From: Terriglobia bacterium
GTDB lineage: Bacteria; Acidobacteriota; Terriglobia; UBA7540
DNA length: 64,000 nucleotides
Direction: 5' to 3'
Assembly: GCA_035712365.1 (NCBI GenBank)
Contig: DASTAW010000048.1
Coordinates: 62,001 to 126,000, forward strand
In this document: positions 17,212-25,415 of the stretch, one piece after another
Layout: each line of letters starts with the position of its first letter
How positions within the stretch are numbered: the first letter of the stretch is position 1
Notes under the pieces: generated by a model
The model's input: the letters and a program-made list of their open reading frames with translations, nothing else
Databases searched by the model: none
What the model was told of the DNA's origin: nothing
Program-made: the position numbers and the translations under genes

Positions 17212-17795
17212 CTGAAGACGACATTCTCAAAATCTTCCGCGAGCATTCCGCCCTGCTGGAGGGGCACTTTATCCTTTCGTCAGGGCTCCACAGCGACCGC
17301 TATATCCAGTGCGCGCTGGTGCTGCAACATCCCCGAGTGGCAGAGCAGTTGTGCGCCGAATTGCGTCCCAAACTGGGTGGACTCGGAGCAAAGACCGTTG
17401 CGGCGCCCGCTCTGGGTGGAGTGATTGTGGCGCACGAAGTTGCCCGAGCAATGGGGCTGAGGGCGCTGTTTACCGAACGGCAGAATGGCGAGATGACGCT
17501 TCGGCGCGGCTTCCACCTGGAGCCGGGCGAGCCGGTAATCGTTGTAGAAGACGTCATCACTACCGGAAAATCCACCCGTGAAACCGCTGATTGCGTTGAA
17601 AGCGCCGGCGGCAAAGTGGTCGGCATCGGCGCGCTCATTGACCGCAGCGGCGGCAAGGTTGAGTTTGGCGTTCCCAAGGCTGCACTCGTCACTCTCGATG
17701 TGAAGACCTGGGAGCCTGACGATTGCCCCCTCTGCGCGGAGGGCAAGCCCGCCGTAAAACCGGGCAGCCGCCCTGCAGCGCCTAAGCGTGCTTAG
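17208..17795 (+). CDS. pyrE: Orotate phosphoribosyltransferase
   Basis: Converts orotate and PRPP to OMP. The 195-residue protein contains the PRPP-binding loop VIVVEDVITTGKSTRE and the FILSSGLHSDRYIQC substrate region. PALGGVIVAHEVARAMG and FTERQNGEMTLRRGF are typical of this enzyme family. The C-terminal CPLCAEGKPAVKPGS tail with two cysteines is seen in several bacterial homologues. The ATG at 17208 overlaps the pyrF stop. It converges on pyrC, leaving 71 bp between the two stops. Confidence 0.95.
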   Translation: MTEDDILKIFREHSALLEGHFILSSGLHSDRYIQCALVLQHPRVAEQLCAELRPKLGGLGAKTVAAPALGGVIVAHEVARAMGLRALFTERQNGEMTLRRGFHLEPGEPVIVVEDVITTGKSTRETADCVESAGGKVVGIGALIDRSGGKVEFGVPKAALVTLDVKTWEPDDCPLCAEGKPAVKPGSRPAAPKRA

Positions 17796-17866
17796 CAAGC
17801 TCAACCGGCAGCGCCGACGCCCGGAAACCCACAATCACCCGGGACACTACCTGGCGCGAGAAGCGA

Positions 17867-19144
17867 TCAGCGCCGGTAGACCACCCGGCCCTGAACGATG
17901 GTGGCCGTCACGGCGCCCTGAAATGCCCATCCGTCGAACGGCGAGTTGTGGCTCCTGGAGCGGCCGGCGGCGGCGCTATAGGTCCATTCGAGTTTTGCAT
18001 CAAACAGGGTGAGATCTGCAGCCCCGCCCAGCCGGATGCGGCCAAGCGGCTGGTTAATGATGCGCGCCGGCTTCGAGCTCATCAACGCGATCAGGCGGCC
18101 AATCGAGATCGTTCCGGAATAGACCAACCGTTTGAGACCCAGCGCCAAGGCCGTCTCGAGTCCGGTTACCCCGAACGGCGCTTCGGCCATGGACCGCGAT
18201 TTCAACTCACCTGCGTGCGGCGCGTGGTCAGTGGCAATCGCATCAACAACGCCGTCACGAATGCCATCGAGAAGAGCTTCCACGTCGTCGTTCTTGCGAA
18301 GAGGAGGATTCATTTTGGCATTGGTCCCGCAGCGCGCGACGTCTTCATCGATCAGCGTAAAGTGATGGGGCGTAACTTCACAGGTTACTTTTAACCCGCG
18401 CTCTTTGGCTTCACGCACGAGCTGGATGCCGCCCGCCGTTGACAGGTGGGCCACGTGCAGATGTCCTCCGGTGGCTTCCGCAATTTCAATATCCCGGGCA
18501 ATGCAGCCGTCTTCAGCGCCGTTGGGGATCCCGCGCAGACCCAGCGACCGTGAGTGTACACCTTCATTCATCACTCCGCCGGCGCTCAGCTCCGGTACTT
18601 CACAATGGTCGATGACAGGCGCGCCCAGGCCCTTTGCTTTTCCGAGGGCTTCCCTCATCAACGCGGCTGTTTTTACTGGCTTCCCGTCATCTGAAAATCC
18701 CACCGCCCCAGCAGCCATGAGCGCCTCAAAATCGGTCAGCCTTTCACCCTGGCTGCCTACGGTTACCGCCGCAATGGGAAAAACGCGCGCCAGTTTCAAT
18801 TCCTCAGCGCGGCTGACGAGTTGGCGCGTTAGCTCCGGATTGTCATTGACAGGGCGGGTATTGGGCATGGGGCACACAGCCGTGAAGCCGCCCGCCACCG
18901 CGGCACGAAGACCGGTTTCGAGCGTCTCTGAAATTTCTCCGCCCGGCTCGCGAAGGTGGACATGAATGTCCACGAAACCCGGCGCAACAATCTGTCCGCC
19001 GGCATCGATGATTTCGTCAGCAGAGGCGGAAAGGTGCGGAGCGATTTCACGAATCTCGCCCTCTTCAAGCAACAGGTCCATTTCGCCGTCCAGATTATCT
19101 TCCGGCGAAACCACACGTCCGCTACGAATCAGCAATCGAGCCAC
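17867..19144 (-). CDS. pyrC: Dihydroorotase
   Basis: Zinc amidohydrolase that closes the dihydroorotate ring. The 425-residue length fits the class I (PyrC/AllB-like) enzymes. The metal-binding HxH is in FVDIHVHLREPGGE. Other signatures are CPMPNTRPVND, VIDHCEVPEL, HLHVAHLSTAGG and the DAIATDHAPHAGELK motif that carries the catalytic aspartate. The C-terminal IRLGGAADLTLFDAKLEW is the usual amidohydrolase closing strand. The start at 19144 is supported by the standard ARLLIRSGRVVSPEDNLDGE opening. It lies tail-to-tail with pyrF-pyrE, while pyrB is 35 kb away in the same window. Confidence 0.94.
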   Translation of the reverse strand: MARLLIRSGRVVSPEDNLDGEMDLLLEEGEIREIAPHLSASADEIIDAGGQIVAPGFVDIHVHLREPGGEISETLETGLRAAVAGGFTAVCPMPNTRPVNDNPELTRQLVSRAEELKLARVFPIAAVTVGSQGERLTDFEALMAAGAVGFSDDGKPVKTAALMREALGKAKGLGAPVIDHCEVPELSAGGVMNEGVHSRSLGLRGIPNGAEDGCIARDIEIAEATGGHLHVAHLSTAGGIQLVREAKERGLKVTCEVTPHHFTLIDEDVARCGTNAKMNPPLRKNDDVEALLDGIRDGVVDAIATDHAPHAGELKSRSMAEAPFGVTGLETALALGLKRLVYSGTISIGRLIALMSSKPARIINQPLGRIRLGGAADLTLFDAKLEWTYSAAAGRSRSHNSPFDGWAFQGAVTATIVQGRVVYRR

Positions 19145-19915
19145 TGGAATGACCTCAGGCTACCCGTATATCACAAGCATAACATCGGCAGGGCGAAGTT
19201 TTGGAAGGCAAGACGTTTCAAAATCAACTGCGCTGACTGCAAGGAAGCCTTGCCAGTCAATCGGGTCCGACGCGGGAGATCAATGATGGGAGCAAACGAG
19301 GGGCGATTCCGCGACTGCAAAACAGGCTGGAAGTCCGGGAATTTTCATTCTGAGTTCGCTGTGGTTCGTTTCGGTCCCGTTTTTCCGCCATCTTTTATTT
19401 TCAATGAGATCGGTAGCTTCGTTTTCCGGTTTGTTCCGGTTTGTTTTTGGGACATTTCCGTTTGTTTTCAGCAACTTCTCCGGTTTGTTTTTCAAAAAAC
19501 GTATTTTCTTGTCCCATTTCGTGTACTTTTAGTCCCGGAAAAGCTCGCGGCTCGCAGGCACTGAAGGAAGACTACCATGCTAGGCCAGTGCTTGTCAAGC
19601 AAATTCGGCGGGAGAGGCTGGAAGTCAGAAGTCAGGAGCGGCGGGATCAGCGCTGCAGAATTTGCTGATGGGGGTGGCGCAGATATCGATTTTTGATATC
19701 AGCGTTCAGCGAAGCTGAGTGGGTTTACGACATGCGGTGCAGTCTTCCCATGGCTTGCAACATGGGCTAAAGGCTTCCGCCTCTGATGGGGGCTGGGAAG
19801 GACCACACGGACCTCAAAAGTGGCGGCCCTCGCTACTGGCTATCCGCTGGCTTCTGGGACATTCGGCGGGCTGCATACATTCCAAACTCCGGAACGACCG
19901 CAGCATTGTGGCGGT
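19145..19915. other. Long intergenic region with a T-rich low-complexity tract
   Basis: About 770 bp between the pyrC start and the rnhB stop. The stretch 19363-19540 is T-rich on the plus strand with repeated CCGGTTTGTT. The rest, including 19560-19915, shows no gene on either strand. A minus-strand reading (19280-19495) gives a Lys/Asn/Pro/Glu-rich peptide that looks like translated low-complexity DNA rather than a protein. Confidence 0.5.
19426..19489 (+). repeat. Short direct repeats CCGGTTTGTT
   Basis: CCGGTTTGTT occurs at 19426-19435, 19436-19445 (tandem) and 19480-19489, with a variant CCGTTTGTTT at 19458-19467. Base composition here is strikingly poorer in GC than the surroundings. 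Confidence 0.75.
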
Positions 19916-20590
19916 TCAGGCGAGGCCAAACGGCAGGCGGGGAGTGAGAACGTCTTTCACGGGCTGGTAGGTGCGGCGGTGTTCGGGACAGGGGCCATAG
20001 CGTGCCAGAGCGTCCAAGTGCTCCGGCGTCCCGTAGCCTTTGTTTCGGGCCAGGCAGTACTGCGGGTATTTGCGGTCAAGGCGTTCCAGATGCAGGTCCC
20101 GCTCGACCTTCGCCAGGATGGAAGCTGCTGCAATCGACACCGAGCGCGCATCGCCGTGGATGAGGGGCCAGTAAGGGATGGAGAAGCCCGGCCTGCGGCC
20201 ATTCTGCAGCGGCATGGCGTCAACCAGCGCAAACTCCGGCAGCGGATCGAGCGCCACCAGGGCCCGGACCATCGCCTGCCGGGTGGCTTCATACACGTTC
20301 AGAGCGTCAACTTCTTTTGCCGGCACCGAGATCACCCGCCAGCAGACGGCCTTGTGGCGGATTTCCTCCGCAAAGCAGAAACGCGCCTGCGGGGAGAGCT
20401 TTTTTGAATCGTTCAGTCCGGGAATGGGCTGCGCGGCGTCAAGAATCACGGCCGCGACGTATAAAGGGCCAAGGAGCGAGCCCCGCCCGGCCTCATCGGT
20501 GCCCGCGACCACACGTATCCCGCGGCGAAGCAGGCAGAACTCAAGCCGCGAGGAACATTCCAGGTCTTCGGGTGTACACAGTCGCGGCAT
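19916..20590 (-). CDS. rnhB: Ribonuclease HII
   Basis: Removes ribonucleotides and RNA primers from DNA-RNA hybrids. The signature VVAGTDEAGRGSLLGPLYVA carries the catalytic Asp-Glu pair. LNDSKKLSPQAR and IHGDARSVSIAAASILAKV carry the further active-site aspartate region. The 224 residues are normal for the family. ATG at 20590 gives MPRLCTPEDLECSSRLE. It is the last gene of the minus-strand ribosomal operon, 65 bp after rplS, the usual rplS-rnhB order. Confidence 0.95.
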   Translation of the reverse strand: MPRLCTPEDLECSSRLEFCLLRRGIRVVAGTDEAGRGSLLGPLYVAAVILDAAQPIPGLNDSKKLSPQARFCFAEEIRHKAVCWRVISVPAKEVDALNVYEATRQAMVRALVALDPLPEFALVDAMPLQNGRRPGFSIPYWPLIHGDARSVSIAAASILAKVERDLHLERLDRKYPQYCLARNKGYGTPEHLDALARYGPCPEHRRTYQPVKDVLTPRLPFGLA

Positions 20591-20619
20591 GAAATGACGA
20601 CCTGAGTTTACTCGAAATA

Positions 20620-20643
20620 GGGCGGCGGGAAAGCCTGCCGCCC
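20620..20643 (-). terminator. Hairpin between rplS and rnhB
   Basis: GGGCGGC (20620-20626) pairs with GCCGCCC (20637-20643), giving a 7-bp GC stem with a 10-nt loop. On the minus strand only a short TATTT follows, so it may be a partial terminator or mRNA-processing hairpin rather than a full stop. Confidence 0.4.
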
Positions 20644-20655
20644 TCGCCGTGCCGA

Positions 20656-21012
20656 TTAACCTTCGCGCTCCGTGCGGGCTTCGCGGATGCGCGCAGCCTT
20701 GCCGCGCCGCCCGCGCAGATAACCCAGCTTGGCGCGGCGGACCTGGCCGGACTTGATCCGCTCAATCTTCTCGATGACGGGCGAGTGCAAGGGAAAAATA
20801 CGCTCGACGCCATGGCCGAAGGAAATCTTGCGGACAGTGAAGGTGGAGTGGTTTTGCGCGCGGTGCTGTCCCATGACGATGCCTTCAAACACCTGGATCC
20901 TCTCCTTGTCCCCTTCCTTGATCTTCACGTGTACCCGCACCGTGTCACCCGCATGGAAGTGCGGCATGTCCTTCTTCAACTGTTCCTGTTCGATCTTTTC
21001 AACGATACTCAT
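20656..21012 (-). CDS. rplS: 50S ribosomal protein L19
   Basis: Large-subunit protein at the 30S-50S interface. The 118-residue product shows the family pattern [52 protein letters not shown] and [22 protein letters not shown] at 21012 ([15 protein letters not shown]). It follows trmD as usual, but the 234-bp gap between them is filled by a palindromic repeat. Confidence 0.97.
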   Translation of the reverse strand: MSIVEKIEQEQLKKDMPHFHAGDTVRVHVKIKEGDKERIQVFEGIVMGQHRAQNHSTFTVRKISFGHGVERIFPLHSPVIEKIERIKSGQVRRAKLGYLRGRRGKAARIREARTEREG

Positions 21013-21035
21013 TGTAGTGACGCTCCATCTTCTAA

Positions 21036-21187
21036 CAGGTTGTTGAAAAACTCACATTACGTGCCATTCCGAGGGCCGATGGTCCTTCTCGACCCGAGGA
21101 ACCTGTTCTGGGTCCAGTAGATTGAGAGAAGCAGATTCCTCGCTTCGCTCGGAATGACGCCCTTTCGAAACGTTTTTCAACAACTTG
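21036..21187. repeat. MITE-like palindromic repeat, copy 2, inside the trmD-rplS gap
   Basis: Element of about 150 bp with clear terminal inverted repeats: CAGGTTGTTGAAAAA (21036-21050) and TTTTTCAACAACTTG (21173-21187), matching at 14 of 15 positions. Internally CATTCCGAG pairs with CTCGGAATG, and GCTTCGCTC resembles copy 1. It lies within a conserved translation operon, so it must be read through or must modulate rplS expression. Confidence 0.8.
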
Positions 21188-21246
21188 CCAAATAAAAATT
21201 CGTGTGATTTCTGCTCACATCTTCAGGCCATAGCCGCCGGATGAAT

Positions 21247-22029
21247 TCAGCCCTGCCGGGACGTAACGGTCAGCCAGGGCGCCTGGGACAAGCCTTTCAG
21301 GACCTGCCGGTCCTCCCCGTCCAGCGGGAGAGCGGCCAGCAGTTCCGGCCTTTTCCGCCACGTTTTCTCGAGCGCTTTCCGCCTGCGCCAGCGGCGAATT
21401 TCCTCGTGGTCACCCGAGAGCAGCACGTCCGGAACGCGCAGCCCTCTGAACTCCGCGGGCCGGGTGTAATGCGGCCAGTCAAGAACGCGACGGCCGGGCA
21501 TCCTTTCCTCGCCGAAGGAATCCTGAACAACCGACTCCTCATTGCCGAGAACGCCCGGCGTCAGCCGCGCGACGCATTCCATGACGACGGCAGCAGCGAT
21601 CTCGCCGCCGCTCAAAACGTAATCTCCGATGGACAGCTCGTCCGTCGCCAGGCCCTCTGCCACACGCTCATCCATGCCCTCATAGCGCCCGCAGACCATA
21701 ACGATGCGCGAGTGCCGGGAGAGTTCTTCAACCACCGGCTGCCGCAACAACCGGCCCTGTGGGGACAACAGAATAACCGGAAGCTCTTCTCCCGGCTGTT
21801 CTGATTTTATCGACTCCACGGCACGAAAGATGGGTTCCGGCTTGAGAACCATTCCCGGCCCGCCACCAAACGGACGATCATCAACCGTACGATGGCGATC
21901 TTCTGTGAAATCTCTCAGGTCGTGCAGCCGGACCGCAAGCTGGCCGCCGGCCGCGGCCCGTTTCAAGACGCCGTGGGCCAAGATGCTCCCGAAAAAATCC
22001 GGGAAAATGGTGACAACATCAAATTGCAT
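21247..22029 (-). CDS. trmD: tRNA (guanine-37-N1)-methyltransferase
   Basis: SPOUT-class enzyme that makes m1G37 and prevents frameshifting. The 260-residue protein begins MQFDVVTIFPDFFGSILAHG. It contains the family signatures DRHRTVDDRPFGGGPGMVLK, VMVCGRYEGMDERV and the knot-forming SIGDYVLSGGEIAAAVVMEC. LDWPHYTRPAEFRG and VLLSGDHEEIRRWRR follow. It sits between rimM and rplS in the standard operon order. Confidence 0.97.
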   Translation of the reverse strand: MQFDVVTIFPDFFGSILAHGVLKRAAAGGQLAVRLHDLRDFTEDRHRTVDDRPFGGGPGMVLKPEPIFRAVESIKSEQPGEELPVILLSPQGRLLRQPVVEELSRHSRIVMVCGRYEGMDERVAEGLATDELSIGDYVLSGGEIAAAVVMECVARLTPGVLGNEESVVQDSFGEERMPGRRVLDWPHYTRPAEFRGLRVPDVLLSGDHEEIRRWRRRKALEKTWRKRPELLAALPLDGEDRQVLKGLSQAPWLTVTSRQG

Positions 22030-22159
22030 GGGTTCCTATTTCGCACGGCCATCCCGTTCGCTTCGCTCGGGGCGTGCCTGGCCGTGTCTTTTCATTGCAC
22101 ACGGGCGAGGGCGCCCGTGCCCACAATTACTGAGCCGCCACCCCGCGTGATGACGCCCC

Positions 22160-22750
22160 TCACTCCGGATTCAGATCCAGAAGGTCTTCCGGAGGTTCGA
22201 TAACGATCAGCCCGGACCCGGGGTCGATCAGCTTGCAAATCGACTCGGCAAAGGGAACCAGGACTTCCCGGGAACCATGCGCAACGTGGAGCAGGTCCGC
22301 TCCTGCTGTGCGCTCAATCTCGGTCACCGTTCCCAGAGGCTTGCTTGTCTCGCCGCTTTCGACCATCACCTGGCAGCCCACAAGTTCCCACACGTAATAC
22401 TGCCCGTCCGCAAGAGCAATTCTCTCCTCTGCCGGAAGCAGAACCAGCCGTCCCCGGAGCGCTTCGGCATTATCAATGGAGCCGATGCCGGCGAGCTTGA
22501 GCACCACCTTACCCTTGTGCAGCCAGGCGTCTTCAACGGCTATCGCGCGGGGAAGATGGCCAGGCTGGTCGATAAAGACGCGCTGAAGGTCCCGGAACCG
22601 GGCTGGGAAATCGGTCAGGATCTCCGCCGAGACTTCCCCTTTGCGTCCCTGCGGACGCACCACACGCGCGATGGCAATGAAACCCGGCGCGTCAGCTACG
22701 GCAGCGTGTGTTGCTCGCGGAGCCTGCTGGCGCGACGCGGAGTCACTCAT
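22160..22750 (-). CDS. rimM: 16S rRNA processing / ribosome maturation factor RimM
   Basis: Assists maturation of the 30S head near S19. The N-terminal RimM barrel reads FIAIARVVRPQGRKGEVSAE with the family's GxxG-type loop. The PRC-barrel follows with YYVWELVGCQVMVES and VPFAESICKLIDPGSGLIVI. The ATG at 22750 has GGGGA upstream; an in-frame GTG at 22783 would add eleven residues. About 30 poorly conserved residues precede the barrel with either start. It lies between khpA and trmD, with a 130-bp gap to trmD. Confidence 0.92.
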   Translation of the reverse strand: MSDSASRQQAPRATHAAVADAPGFIAIARVVRPQGRKGEVSAEILTDFPARFRDLQRVFIDQPGHLPRAIAVEDAWLHKGKVVLKLAGIGSIDNAEALRGRLVLLPAEERIALADGQYYVWELVGCQVMVESGETSKPLGTVTEIERTAGADLLHVAHGSREVLVPFAESICKLIDPGSGLIVIEPPEDLLDLNPE

Positions 22751-22788
22751 CTTGTCCCCGATGCTTGCCGGATGCGCCGTCACTTACG

Positions 22789-23025
22789 CTATTCCAGGAT
22801 TTCAAGGGTAAAACGCTTCTTGAGTTTCATCCCGGCAGCCCCGAGAATGGTCCGAATCGACCGGGCGGTCCTCCCCTGCTTGCCGATTACTTTCCCAAGA
22901 TCCGAGGGATGGACTCGAAGCTCCAGGACAGTGATCTGCTCCCCTTCCACCGGCCGGACAGTAACCTGGTCGGGATTATCCACTAGCGCCTTAGCAATCG
23001 CCTCAATGAGGTTCTTCATTTCCAC
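22789..23025 (-). CDS. khpA: KhpA-type KH-domain RNA-binding protein
   Basis: Small single-KH-domain RNA-binding protein of 78 residues, which partners KhpB in other bacteria. The KH signature [18 protein letters not shown] contains the GxxG loop (GKQG). It begins [20 protein letters not shown] from a GTG at 23025 that has a well-placed AGGAGG upstream. It sits between rpsP and rimM, the canonical rpsP-khpA-rimM-trmD-rplS order. Confidence 0.95.
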   Translation of the reverse strand: MEMKNLIEAIAKALVDNPDQVTVRPVEGEQITVLELRVHPSDLGKVIGKQGRTARSIRTILGAAGMKLKKRFTLEILE

Positions 23026-23143
23026 TTGGTCCCTCCTGCCGAACTGACTTTTGCTCCAGCTGTTGAAGAAGAGTTCTTGGGAAACCCAAATGGTGGACCC
23101 TGTGCCATGGTGAGGCGAACCGCACGGAACTTTCTGTCTTCTG

Positions 23144-23377
23144 CTACCCTGACTTCTTCAGAAGGCTCCGCACTGTCTCGGACGGCTGAGCGCCTTTACC
23201 CAGCCAGTAATCCACGCGGTCTCGTTTCAAGACCAACTCAACAGGATTTCTCCGCGGGTTATAGTGTCCTACAATTTCCACAAACCCGCCGTCACGTGCT
23301 CGCTCCCGTTCAATCACCACAACTCTGTAACTCGGTTTTTTGTTAGCTCCCGTCCGAGCCAACCGTATTCTTAACAA
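23144..23377 (-). CDS. rpsP: 30S ribosomal protein S16
   Basis: Small-subunit assembly protein of 77 residues. It begins [20 protein letters not shown] and contains [18 protein letters not shown] and [18 protein letters not shown], all diagnostic of S16. The start is TTG at 23377 with GGAGG four to five bases upstream. It lies directly downstream of ffh. Confidence 0.97.
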   Translation of the reverse strand: MLRIRLARTGANKKPSYRVVVIERERARDGGFVEIVGHYNPRRNPVELVLKRDRVDYWLGKGAQPSETVRSLLKKSG

Positions 23378-23487
23378 TCGTCCTCCCTGCCATTCAAATT
23401 AATCGGCGGCCACGGGCCAGCCGTCTTTCCTCAACCCGTTCATGAACACAATCGCAAAACCTTCCATCTTCCCTGAATTCCTGGCGC

Positions 23488-24843
23488 TCAGGAAGCCGGT
23501 CCGCCCATCCCGGAAGGCAATTTCAGGCGACCCAACTGTTTTCCCAGCAGGCTGGCGCTCATGGTCTTCATCATCTTCCGCATCTGAACATACTGCTTCA
23601 GCACCTGATTGACCTGCTGAACGGTGGTCCCACTGCCGCGCGCGATGCGCTTGCGGCGCTTTCCGTTGATGATGTCGTGGCGGCGCCGCTCCTTGTCGGT
23701 CATGGAATTGATGATCGCCTCGATCCTGAACAGCTCCTTCTCGTCCACCTGGACCTTGCCGATGTTCTTCAGCATGCCCACCTTCGGAAGCATGCCCAGC
23801 ATCTGGTCGAGCGGGCCAAGCGAACGCATCTGGGCCAGTTGGTCGCGGAAGTCCGAAAGCGTGAACGAATCCGACTGCAGCTTCTGATGAACTTCCAGAG
23901 CTTTTTGTTTGTCGATTTTTTCTTCCGCTCTCTCGATGAGCGACAGGATGTCACCCATTCCCAGAATCCGCGAAACAATACGGTCCGGGTAAAAGACATC
24001 CAGGGCGTCATACTTTTCGCCTACGCCGATAAACTTGATGGGCTGGCCGGTCACATGCCGGATGCTGAGCGCGGCGCCGCCCCGCGCATCTCCGTCGAGC
24101 TTGGTGAGGATGACGCCCGTGGCGCCAAGTCTTTCGTGGAATTCCTGCGCGCTCTTGACGGCATCCTGTCCCACCATGGCATCAGCAACCAGGAGGACCT
24201 CGCTCGGCCGCAGGGTTGACCGCAATTCAGTGACTTCCTTCATCAATGGCTCATCGATGTGCAGCCGCCCGGCCGTATCGACAACCAGGACGTCGTGCCC
24301 GCGGTCGGCGGCGTCTTTTCTTGCCGCCCTGGCCAGTTCAATGGGAGAATCGATGCCGGCCCCTGCAAAACAGGGAATGCCAATCGCCTCAGCGATCACC
24401 GCCAACTGTTCGCGCGCCGCCGGCCGGTAAACGTCAGTCGAAACCAGCATGGGACGCCGCTTTTTCTTGCTCAGCCAGAGGGCCAGCTTCCCAGAGGTGG
24501 TTGTCTTGCCGGAGCCTTGCAGCCCTACCATGAGCAGGACCGTGGGAAACTCTTTTGAAAAAGTCAGCAGTGAGGCGTCACGCCCAAGGATATCAATCAG
24601 TTCGTCTCGTACGATGCGCACCACTTCCTGCGCGGGCGTAAAGGTGGCGCCAATTTCCTCGCCCAGGGCGCGGACCCGCACCCTCTCAAGCAGCGCCTTG
24701 ACCACATTAAAGTTGACGTCTGCTTCCAGCAAGGCCATGCGCACGTCACGCAGCGTCTCGTCAATGGCCTCCGGGGTGAGATTACCCCTGCCGCGAAGGT
24801 TCTTGAACGCCAGTTGAAACTTGTCCTGTAGGGCCTCGAACAT
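23488..24843 (-). CDS. ffh: Signal recognition particle protein Ffh
   Basis: GTPase that with SRP RNA targets nascent membrane proteins to FtsY/SecYEG. The 451-residue product begins MFEALQDKFQLAFKNLRGRG (N domain). The G domain carries VGLQGSGKTTTSGKLALWL (P-loop), VDTAGRLHIDEPLMKEV and TKLDGDARGGAALS. The methionine-rich M domain binds SRP RNA (RRRHDIINGKRRKRIARGSG) and ends LGRLKLPSGMGG. It heads the operon ffh-rpsP-khpA-rimM-trmD-rplS-rnhB, with a promoter visible 87-115 bp upstream. Confidence 0.97.
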   Translation of the reverse strand: MFEALQDKFQLAFKNLRGRGNLTPEAIDETLRDVRMALLEADVNFNVVKALLERVRVRALGEEIGATFTPAQEVVRIVRDELIDILGRDASLLTFSKEFPTVLLMVGLQGSGKTTTSGKLALWLSKKKRRPMLVSTDVYRPAAREQLAVIAEAIGIPCFAGAGIDSPIELARAARKDAADRGHDVLVVDTAGRLHIDEPLMKEVTELRSTLRPSEVLLVADAMVGQDAVKSAQEFHERLGATGVILTKLDGDARGGAALSIRHVTGQPIKFIGVGEKYDALDVFYPDRIVSRILGMGDILSLIERAEEKIDKQKALEVHQKLQSDSFTLSDFRDQLAQMRSLGPLDQMLGMLPKVGMLKNIGKVQVDEKELFRIEAIINSMTDKERRRHDIINGKRRKRIARGSGTTVQQVNQVLKQYVQMRKMMKTMSASLLGKQLGRLKLPSGMGGPAS

Positions 24844-24929
24844 CTACTTCCTCGCACACCTTCTTTTACAGTCCTGCCCCTGATTCACATCCGGCCTTAA
24901 CCGGAGGCAATCCAAGGGCAAAATGATTT

Positions 24930-24958
24930 ATCTTATTTTACGATACCCTGCAGGTCAA
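24930..24958 (-). promoter_or_regulatory. Promoter of the ffh-rpsP-rplS operon
   Basis: Read on the minus strand: TTGACC (24958-24953), a 17-bp spacer, then TAAGAT (24935-24930). The -35 matches five and the -10 four consensus bases. It lies about 90 bp upstream of the ffh start. Confidence 0.6.
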
Positions 24959-25093
24959 GGAAAGCCTCCCGTTCGTTTTGTCTACTTGCTTAGAGGTTAA
25001 AAAGGTTAACAGTTGTCAGGTTAAGCTAATTTTTAGGCCAGGAAACCGCTTCAAAAGCCGTCTGTGGAAAAAGCGCCACAAATGTCAGTCTGA

Positions 25094-25195
25094 ACCCGCA
25101 GAGCGGGAGAAGGTCCTGCTTTTAACGCCGAGAAGCCAAAACGGCAGATTCCTCGCCGCCCGCCTTGGCGAGGCTTCTTGGAATGACAGGGTTGA
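25094..25195. repeat. Degenerate palindromic intergenic repeat, copy 3
   Basis: Shares the layout of the other copies: a left part with GAGCGGGAGAAGGTCCTGC and a right part CAGATTCCTCGCC ... TTGGAATGACAGG, comparable to CAGATTCCTCGC ... CGGAATGACG of copy 2. The terminal inverted repeats are not recognisable. Confidence 0.45.
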
Positions 25196-25242
25196 GTCCG
25201 CAAGCGCCTGAAATAACTGAAAAAGCGACCCGATGCTCCTGG

Positions 25243-25327
25243 ATAGAAGTGGCGCCGGACTTCAGCCCGGTATTTTCGGTTTTACCGCTTGTGCCGACCC
25301 CGCCCCGGCAGGGCCGGCGCTACGAAA
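25243..25327. repeat. Possible second intergenic repeat type
   Basis: Reads GTGGCGCCGGACTTCAGCCC at one end and CAGGGCCGGCGCTACGAAAA at the other, with GGCGCCGG/CCGGCGC-type inverted ends. Only one copy is visible in the window, so the assignment rests on its inverted-repeat shape. Confidence 0.35.
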
Positions 25328-25415
25328 ACCTGAACAGAAAAACTCCGCCGCCAACCTCGCCAGCCATTGAACTTTTGGACTCTTCTAAGCGGGGCATTTC
25401 GATGCTTGCGACGGG

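Larger units (their letters stand above)
24844..25415. other. Intergenic region with the ffh promoter and degenerate repeats
   Basis: About 570 bp between ftsK and ffh, both on the minus strand. It holds the ffh promoter (24930-24958), a degenerate palindromic repeat (25094-25195) and a second repeat-like stretch around 25243-25327. No gene was recognised. It was searched for the conserved SRP RNA core because ffh is adjacent; none was seen. Confidence 0.5.

Noticed and set aside
19280-19495. Minus-strand frame of 71 codons rich in Lys, Asn, Pro and Glu
   Set aside because: It is the translation of the T-rich repeat tract, lacks a convincing ribosome site, and its composition differs from real proteins in the window.
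24844-25415. Possible SRP RNA gene beside ffh
   Set aside because: The conserved GGAAGC-type tetraloop core and symmetric loop of bacterial SRP RNA were not found on either strand.
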